The notes beneath the pieces are model-generated. The model made no database searches and had not been told where the DNA came from. It was given only the letters and a program-made list of their open reading frames with translations. Source: a virus. From it: 43,676 bases of DNA. A program made the position numbers and the translations under genes. The first letter of the stretch is position 1. Each line of letters begins with the position of its first letter. The stretch spans positions 1 to 43,676 of the IMG/VR virus record IMGVR_UViG_3300048592_000487, one strand, 5' to 3'. Positions 39,074-43,676 of this stretch are shown piece by piece.

Positions 39074-39193
39074 ATGGTGGTCTCCGTTCTTTCCTCTGTC
39101 TCCCTGCACCTCCTCTCGGGGAAGTTCGAGCCGGCTGTGGCGTTGGCCGCGGCCGGCTCACTTTTTTCGCAGGTCGAGGCGCTGCTGGTCTGA
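39074..39193 (+). CDS. Possible 39-residue peptide
   Basis: An ORF of 40 codons beginning 1 nt after the Cro-like stop. The peptide is moderately hydrophobic (SVLSSVSLHLLSGKFEPAVA, then LAAAGSLFSQVEALLV). Coupling to the preceding stop is the only support. It could equally be untranslated. Confidence 0.3.
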   Translation: MVVSVLSSVSLHLLSGKFEPAVALAAAGSLFSQVEALLV

Positions 39194-39255
39194 CGATTTC
39201 ACGATAAGCGCGGGCACTGATAACCGCGCACAACTGCCGATAGGAGGTTGCATCC

Positions 39256-39651
39256 ATGGTTATCGAACAAGATCACGTCCAACGGACATTGGACATTGAC
39301 CCGGGCCTGGCAGAGCGCTACAGCTCGCTCAAGGAGTGTGTGGCGGCCGGGGTGTATCGGCACGGCCTCAAGCGTGCGGCGAGCAAGCTGTTCGTCTATC
39401 CGGGCAACCTGAGCGTGATGCTGTCTGGCGATGGCCAGCGGCATTTCGATCTCGATCTGCTGGAGCAGTACATCGAGGCCTTCGACGATGTCACGCCCAT
39501 CCTCTACCTGGTGGCGAAGTACTGCGGCGACCGCATGGCCGACCAGTCCGACGCACTGCAGCGGGTGCAGTCGCTGCTCGAGCAGTTGCCCGGCCTGCTG
39601 GATGCGGCGGGCGTGAAGGGGCAGGGCAAGGGCAAGCGGGGAGGGCGCTGA
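39256..39651 (+). CDS. CII-like regulatory protein (Phage_CP76)
   Basis: A 131-residue protein resembling the CP76/P2-type CII family. The conserved part is LKECVAAGVYRHGLKRAASK then LFVYPGNLSVMLSGDGQRHF and DLDLLEQYIE (about 25-75). The C-terminus is basic and Gly/Lys-rich. AGGAGG lies 8 nt before the ATG. In related phages the protein links early control to replication or lysogeny choice. It precedes the Zn-ribbon and primase genes by 2 nt. Confidence 0.82.
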   Translation: MVIEQDHVQRTLDIDPGLAERYSSLKECVAAGVYRHGLKRAASKLFVYPGNLSVMLSGDGQRHFDLDLLEQYIEAFDDVTPILYLVAKYCGDRMADQSDALQRVQSLLEQLPGLLDAAGVKGQGKGKRGGR

Positions 39652-39653
39652 CC

Positions 39654-39848
39654 ATGGCCGACTTCGCCGACCTGGGCGCCGATCGTGAGGAGAAAGACCG
39701 GGCGCTTGCACTGAAGGTGCGGGCGCCTGAAGGCCCCTCGGCGACAGGCGTGTGCCTGTGCTGCGGCGAGCCGCTGGCCGATGGGCTGCGGTGGTGCGAC
39801 GCGGAGTGCCGCGATACGTGGCAGGCCGAGCAGAAGGTGGGGCGCTGA
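39654..39848 (+). CDS. Small Zn-ribbon protein (DUF2116-like)
   Basis: A 64-residue protein with CLCCGEPLADGLRWCDAECR (about 33-52), a C-x2-C...C-x3-C zinc finger of the DUF2116 type. The rest is charged. It is between the CII-like and primase-helicase genes. The start is 2 nt after one, and the stop is 4 nt before the next. Confidence 0.7.
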   Translation: MADFADLGADREEKDRALALKVRAPEGPSATGVCLCCGEPLADGLRWCDAECRDTWQAEQKVGR

Positions 39849-39852
39849 AGTG

Positions 39853-42333
39853 ATGGCCGCACCCGAGATCGACATCGACCGCATCCCCGCCGCGCTGCGT
39901 GAGCGCGCGCAGTGGCTGGTGTGGCGATTCGTGAAGAAGGCAGGCGCGGCAAAGCCCAGCAAGATGCCGTATTACGCCAACGGCCATCTGCGTGGATGGC
40001 CGAATGGGCAGCCGCCAAAGGGGGCGGACGGTAAAAGGAAGCCGACGCCCGATCAGCCGCAGGTGGACCAGGGTGACCCCCGCGATCGTGCTGAGCTGGT
40101 GAGCTTCGATGCGGCGCTTGCCGCATTGCACGATGACCGATGGGCCGGGCTCGGCTTCGCCTTCCTGCCCGGCGACGGCCTGATCGGCATCGACCTCGAC
40201 AACGTCATCGACGCCGAGACCGGCGAGGTGCAGGAGCGTGCGGCCGGAATCATCGCGGCGTGCGACAGCTTCACCGAGCTGTCGCCCTCGGGCCGTGGCG
40301 TGCATATCTACTGCCTCGGCGAGACCAAGAGCCACAAGAGCAACGAGATCGGCGTGGAGATGTTCTGCGGCCGGCAGTTTTTCACGGTGACCGGACGCCA
40401 GTTTCCGGGGTCGCCGGATGTGGTTACGGCGATTCGTCCCGCGGTAGTCGAGCGCCTGCACCAGGTGATTGACGAGGCCCGCGGAAAGCATCGCGCAACC
40501 GGGTCGAGCTCGCCCGCGCGGCAGCCAGTCGAAGGTCAGGAGGAGGGGGGGCTAGAGGAACGTTCGTTCTTCGCCCGGGTGAATTCCAAGGCGCTGCACA
40601 ACCTGGCCGCATGGGTTCCGGCGCTGCTGCCGAAAGCGCAGCCGTACAAGGACGGGTTCCGCATCAGCTCTGCCGACCTTGGGCGGGACCTTCAGGAAGA
40701 CCTGTCGATGGTGCCCGAGGGCATCTTCGACTTCGGGACCGAGTGCGGCAAAACGGCGATCGATCTTGTTCTTGAGTGGGGCGCCCCGTCGAAGCCGCTG
40801 GAGGCTGCCGAGTGGCTTTGCGCCCGCCTGGGTATCGACCCCGCAAGCATCGGCGGAAAGCGCAAGCGCGCCCGCAAAGCGGCTCCCACACCCTCGAGCA
40901 GGGGCGCAGCCGAGCCGAGCATGCAAGCACCGTCCGCCTCGATGGATGAGCCGCCCGAGTGGGTCATGGACGGCCCGCCCGTCGATGACCTGATGCACTT
41001 CGTGCATGACTCGGCCGACTTCAATTCCCAGTTCCGCCGCAACGACAAGGGCAACATCCAGCCGAGCCTGTACAACACGTTGCACGTGCTGGAGGGAGAT
41101 CCGCTGTGGCGCGGGGTGCTGGGGTTCAACCAGTTCAGCTACCGGATCGTCAAGCGCCGCATGCCGCCCGTGCTGCCGGCGACCGAGGGCGAGTGGGCGG
41201 ACATCGATGACGTGCGCCTGCAGGTGTATCTGACGAAGACGTACAGCTTCGAGCCCAAGAAGACCACGGTGATGGATGCCGTGATGCAGGTGGCGCACGC
41301 CGCGCCTTTCCACCCGGTGCGCGAGTATCTCGACGCGCTGGTGTGGGACGGAACGCCGCGCCTGGTCACGCTGCTGTCCGACTGCTGGGGCGCGCTTTCC
41401 ACCGCCGGCTCGGCTGCGCTCCGGCGCGAGGATCCGGGCGCGCATCGGCGCTTGGGCAAGTACCTCGAGCTGGCGGGCGTGAAGTGGCTGGTGGGCGCCG
41501 TGGCGCGCATCTACAAACCCGGCTGCAAGCTCGACACCATGCTCGTGCTCGAGGGCGGCCAGGGCGACTTCAAGTCCACGTCGATCCGCGCGCTGTTCGG
41601 CGACGAGTGGTTCAGCGACAGCAAACTGACGATCGGCGACAAGGACGCACTGGCCCAGATGCAGGGCAAGTGGGCCTACGAGATGGCCGAGATGGACGCG
41701 CACCGCAAGGCGGATGACACCGCGTTCAAGCAGTTCCTGACCACGCAGGTCGACCGGGTGCGCTGGCATTACGGCAAGCGCGCCGAGGATGTGCCGCGTC
41801 AGTGCATCTTCGTGGGGACGACCAACATGGAGCAGTACGGCAAGGACGAGACCGGCATGCGCCGCGTGTGGCCCTTCGAGGTCGGTTTCGTGGATCTGGA
41901 CAGGATCCGCAGCCAGCGCGACCAGCTGTGGGCGGAGGCGGTGTCGCTGTTCCGCCAGGGCGTGACGTGGTGGGTGGATAAGCGCGTGTTCGTGCTGGAG
42001 CCCGACGAGGAGCCGCTGATCGACCGGCCGTGGAGCGAGTTCGAGCTGTTCCAGGAGCAGGGCGACCACAGGCAGAACGTCGATGCCTGGGAGGAGCCGA
42101 TCCTGAAGTTCCTCGCCGACAACAACAAGCTGCCGTACTACACGACGGCCCAGATCATGGGCGGGGCGCTGCTGTTGGATAAGGCGCGATGGACGCCGCT
42201 GGAGCAGAAACGGGTGGCGGCCATCCTGCGCCGGCTTGGGTTCAAGACGAAGAAGGTCGGGCCGAAGAACGCGCGGGTGAATGGCTGGGTGCGCGAAGAC
42301 GACCAGGGAGAGGCCGCCGATGTGCCGATTTGA
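39853..42333 (+). CDS. Primase-polymerase and VapE-type helicase
   Basis: An 826-residue replication protein. The N-terminal primase-polymerase part shows a D-x-D motif in GLIGIDLDNVID (about 109-120) and the SPSGRGVHIYC motif (about 146-156). The C-terminal half is a VapE-type SF3-like ATPase. It has YLDALVWDGTPRL (about 493-505), P-loop EGGQGDFKST (about 566-575), acidic EMAEMDAH (near 611) and a later GMRRVWPFEV block. It is probably the initiator helicase for phage replication. The GGACACC array begins 13 nt after its stop, supporting an origin there. Confidence 0.9.
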   Translation: MAAPEIDIDRIPAALRERAQWLVWRFVKKAGAAKPSKMPYYANGHLRGWPNGQPPKGADGKRKPTPDQPQVDQGDPRDRAELVSFDAALAALHDDRWAGLGFAFLPGDGLIGIDLDNVIDAETGEVQERAAGIIAACDSFTELSPSGRGVHIYCLGETKSHKSNEIGVEMFCGRQFFTVTGRQFPGSPDVVTAIRPAVVERLHQVIDEARGKHRATGSSSPARQPVEGQEEGGLEERSFFARVNSKALHNLAAWVPALLPKAQPYKDGFRISSADLGRDLQEDLSMVPEGIFDFGTECGKTAIDLVLEWGAPSKPLEAAEWLCARLGIDPASIGGKRKRARKAAPTPSSRGAAEPSMQAPSASMDEPPEWVMDGPPVDDLMHFVHDSADFNSQFRRNDKGNIQPSLYNTLHVLEGDPLWRGVLGFNQFSYRIVKRRMPPVLPATEGEWADIDDVRLQVYLTKTYSFEPKKTTVMDAVMQVAHAAPFHPVREYLDALVWDGTPRLVTLLSDCWGALSTAGSAALRREDPGAHRRLGKYLELAGVKWLVGAVARIYKPGCKLDTMLVLEGGQGDFKSTSIRALFGDEWFSDSKLTIGDKDALAQMQGKWAYEMAEMDAHRKADDTAFKQFLTTQVDRVRWHYGKRAEDVPRQCIFVGTTNMEQYGKDETGMRRVWPFEVGFVDLDRIRSQRDQLWAEAVSLFRQGVTWWVDKRVFVLEPDEEPLIDRPWSEFELFQEQGDHRQNVDAWEEPILKFLADNNKLPYYTTAQIMGGALLLDKARWTPLEQKRVAAILRRLGFKTKKVGPKNARVNGWVREDDQGEAADVPI

Positions 42334-42345
42334 GCTCGCCGCGAA

Positions 42346-42389
42346 ATTCCAGTGGACACCGCAAACCCGCGCCGTTGCTGGTGGTGTCC
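42346..42389 (+). repeat. Left arm of perfect 44-bp inverted repeat
   Basis: Bases 42346-42389 are the exact reverse complement of 42550-42593. Each arm begins and ends with GGACACC-type units, and 160 bp separate the arms. The pair could form a large cruciform or stem-loop. Confidence 0.9.
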
Positions 42390-42549
42390 ACTGGACTGTT
42401 TCTAGTGGACACCTTGCCGGACACCGCAAAGCCAGTGCCGGCGCGGGGTTTGCCATTGGTGTCCGGGTGTCCACCAGAAAACGCAGGCTCTCTCACGCGG
42501 GCGTGCGCGCACATGCGCAACTTTTTACACACGTTTCTAGTGGACACCC

Positions 42550-42593
42550 GGACACCACCAGCAACGGCGCGGGTTTGCGGTGTCCACTGGAAT
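42550..42593 (-). repeat. Right arm of perfect 44-bp inverted repeat
   Basis: This is the matching arm of 42346-42389, identical over all 44 bases when inverted. The 160-bp interior includes an AT-richer CAACTTTTTACACACG stretch, which might be an unwinding element. Confidence 0.9.
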
Positions 42594-42652
42594 CGAAATA
42601 CGTGGACACCAAGTGGACACCGTCCTTTTCAGGTGGACACCAGGAGCCGAGC

Positions 42653-42904
42653 ATGAGCAACAAGCCGATGCGGGCCGCAATGCCCGAGATCACCGCCTTC
42701 GTGGATGCCTTCCGCGATGCCGGCCTGACCGACAACGACGCCATCAAGCGCGGGATGCAGGAGGGTGGCTTCCACGCCCGCGAGAACGGCCACGAGGTCG
42801 GCAAGCGGGCCGAGTGGGGGCAGGGCGTGACGCCAGTGCTGTCCTACGAGGCCGAGCAGCGCCTGGCGGATCTGTGGTGGCAGCGCGAACAGGGGGGCGA
42901 GTGA
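42653..42904 (+). CDS. Hypothetical early/late-junction protein
   Basis: An 83-residue protein. CAGGAG lies 6 nt before the ATG and immediately follows the last GGACACC unit, so binding to the array could affect its translation or transcription. The sequence is charged and helical (ITAFVDAFRDAGLTDNDAIK then HENG-type turn and YEAEQRLADLWWQREQG). No family is recognised. Its stop shares one base with the next ATG. Confidence 0.7.
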   Translation: MSNKPMRAAMPEITAFVDAFRDAGLTDNDAIKRGMQEGGFHARENGHEVGKRAEWGQGVTPVLSYEAEQRLADLWWQREQGGE

Positions 42905-43623
42905 TGGTGGCGAGGATCAAAGTCGATACCAGCGATCTCGAGCGCTTCGCTCGCCAGTTCGGCGAGCAGGGCGCGAAGCAGATCAAGTACGCGACGGCGC
43001 GCGCGCTCACGGCCGTGGCGAAGAAGGGGCAGAAGGCGATCGAGCAGCAGATCGGCGGCGTGTTCAGCAACGCGACGCCGTGGATCAGGAAGGGCGTTTT
43101 CGTCACCGCCGCGCGAACCAGCAGCCTCGAGGCGACGGTGGGCATCAAGGACCAGGGCGCGCGCGCCACGCCGGCCCATTACCTGCGCGAGCACATCAAC
43201 GCGGGCGAGCGCGGCAACAAGCCGATGGAACTGGCGATGCGAAGCATGGGCATCCTGCCTGCCGGCTGGCTGGCGGTCCCGTCACGGGATGGTGTGCAGC
43301 GCGACGCCTACGGAAACGTCAGCAAAGCCACGCTCGGCCGCATCCTGCGCGCAATCAGTCAAAAGCAAACCACGACACGCGGCGCAATAGCCTCGCGCAT
43401 CTTCGTGCTCAAGCCGGGCGTGAGAGGTCACCTCGCACCAGGTATCTGGTCGGCCACGCGCGTCGGCGATCAGAGCGTGATCAAGCCCGTCTTCCTGTTC
43501 GTCAATGAAGCGAGCTATCGCAGGGTGCTCGACCTCGAGGAGATCGTCGGTGACGTCGTGCGTCGTGACCTCGACGCTGAGTTCCGCGCGGCATTCGACG
43601 AGGCGATGAGGACCGCCCGATGA
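42904..43623 (+). CDS. Minor tail protein Z-like
   Basis: A 239-residue protein resembling lambda gpZ family tail completion proteins. The N-terminal helix is IKVDTSDLERFARQFGEQGA then IKYATARALTAVAKKGQKAI, followed by NATPWIRKGVFVTAARTS and a long basic middle. In lambda gpZ lies in the head-tail block. Here the gene sits between the replication region and the terminase genes, apart from other tail genes, though adjacent to terS once the ends join. Other possible assignments are general tail completion proteins of HK97 gp10 type. Confidence 0.75.
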   Translation: MVARIKVDTSDLERFARQFGEQGAKQIKYATARALTAVAKKGQKAIEQQIGGVFSNATPWIRKGVFVTAARTSSLEATVGIKDQGARATPAHYLREHINAGERGNKPMELAMRSMGILPAGWLAVPSRDGVQRDAYGNVSKATLGRILRAISQKQTTTRGAIASRIFVLKPGVRGHLAPGIWSATRVGDQSVIKPVFLFVNEASYRRVLDLEEIVGDVVRRDLDAEFRAAFDEAMRTAR

Positions 43624-43658
43624 TCGCGCACGGGTCCTCCCAGGCCTCGTCCACCGGG

Positions 43659-43676
43659 GGTAATCGCAGCCCCGAT
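43659..43676. repeat. Right copy of 18-nt terminal direct repeat
   Basis: Identical to positions 2-19. Joining the ends gives a continuous sequence from the Z-like tail gene to terS with about 100 nt between them, the place expected for the packaging site. In the joined form a 27-codon ORF beginning ATG 43620 would overlap the Z-like stop and end near position 40, which is probably not coding. Confidence 0.8.

Larger units (their letters stand above)
42334..42652. repeat. GGACACC iteron-like array, candidate replication origin
   Basis: This 319-bp noncoding stretch holds 12 copies of GGACACC or its complement, most as GTGGACACC. Eight point right (42352, 42405, 42418, 42540, 42549, 42602, 42613, 42633) and four left (42383, 42458, 42466, 42579). 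GTTTCTAGTGGACACC occurs twice (near 42398 and 42533). A related unit GGACACCGCAAANCC recurs in both orientations. The array directly follows the primase-helicase gene, and its last copy adjoins the ribosome site of the next gene. An origin of replication is the likeliest role, with a partition or repressor site as alternatives. Confidence 0.7.

Noticed and set aside
42346-42641. The GGACACC units as a CRISPR array
   Set aside because: Units are short, occur in both orientations and have irregular spacing, with no cas genes.
42281-42652. An open frame running through the whole GGACACC array into the 83-residue gene
   Set aside because: Absence of stops reflects the repeat composition. The ATG at 42653 has a good ribosome site and the upstream part overlaps the primase gene.

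Overview
The window looks like the complete genome of a temperate tailed phage, most likely a siphovirus. An 18-nt sequence at positions 2-19 recurs exactly at 43659-43676, so the two ends probably join in a circular or concatemeric molecule of about 43.66 kb. Base composition is high in G+C (roughly two thirds by eye). The probable host is a betaproteobacterium (Rhodocyclales or Burkholderiales type). This rests on three things: the composition, a phage attachment site made of the 3' half of a tRNA-Val(TAC) gene ending AGCACCC-A-CCA, and a phage gene carrying a PEP-CTERM sorting tail, a system common in those bacteria. The host assignment is inference.

Late region, + strand, 84-27117: small and large terminase, a Mor-family activator, an AT-richer accessory gene, a gpW-like head-tail protein and the lambda-type portal. 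An inserted block follows (about 5441-10190). It holds a truncated second copy of the outer spanin, two small genes, a large sialidase-like/beta-helix spike, a small membrane protein and a second tyrosine recombinase. After it come a ClpP protease-capsid fusion, decoration, head-tail and tail-terminator proteins, the tail tube, a complete lysis cassette (two holin-like proteins, GH19 endolysin, Rz, embedded Rz1), the tape measure and the tail tip genes. A secreted DUF4124 protein closes the region.

Integration region, 27118-28672: attP at 27164-27210, an integrase on the + strand, and a convergent excisionase whose 3' end overlaps it.

Leftward early operon, - strand, 36502 down to 28439: 18 mostly ATGA-overlapping genes. 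They run from an AntA-type antirepressor through a PEP-CTERM protein, wHTH regulator, HNH protein, C5 cytosine methyltransferase and several unknown proteins to the excisionase. A clear promoter (TTGACT-18-TATTCT) precedes the antirepressor.

Immunity region, 36590-39072: a leftward lysogeny operon of repressor, HipA-like kinase and a 301-residue partner, ending in an intrinsic terminator. A Cro-like gene diverges from it across a 26-bp operator palindrome. The repressor has no visible self-cleavage domain, so induction probably works through the antirepressor.

Rightward early region, 38824-43623: Cro-like, a 39-residue ORF, CII-like, a Zn-ribbon protein, a large primase/VapE-type helicase, and a striking 12-copy GGACACC array with a perfect 44-bp inverted repeat (candidate origin). 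A small gene and a minor-tail-Z-like gene then lead across the genome ends into the terminase.

The most interesting items are the repressor-linked kinase pair, the GGACACC array, the phage PEP-CTERM protein, the second recombinase with spike cassette beside a spanin remnant, and two matching dyads placed at the same distance upstream of two head-gene blocks.
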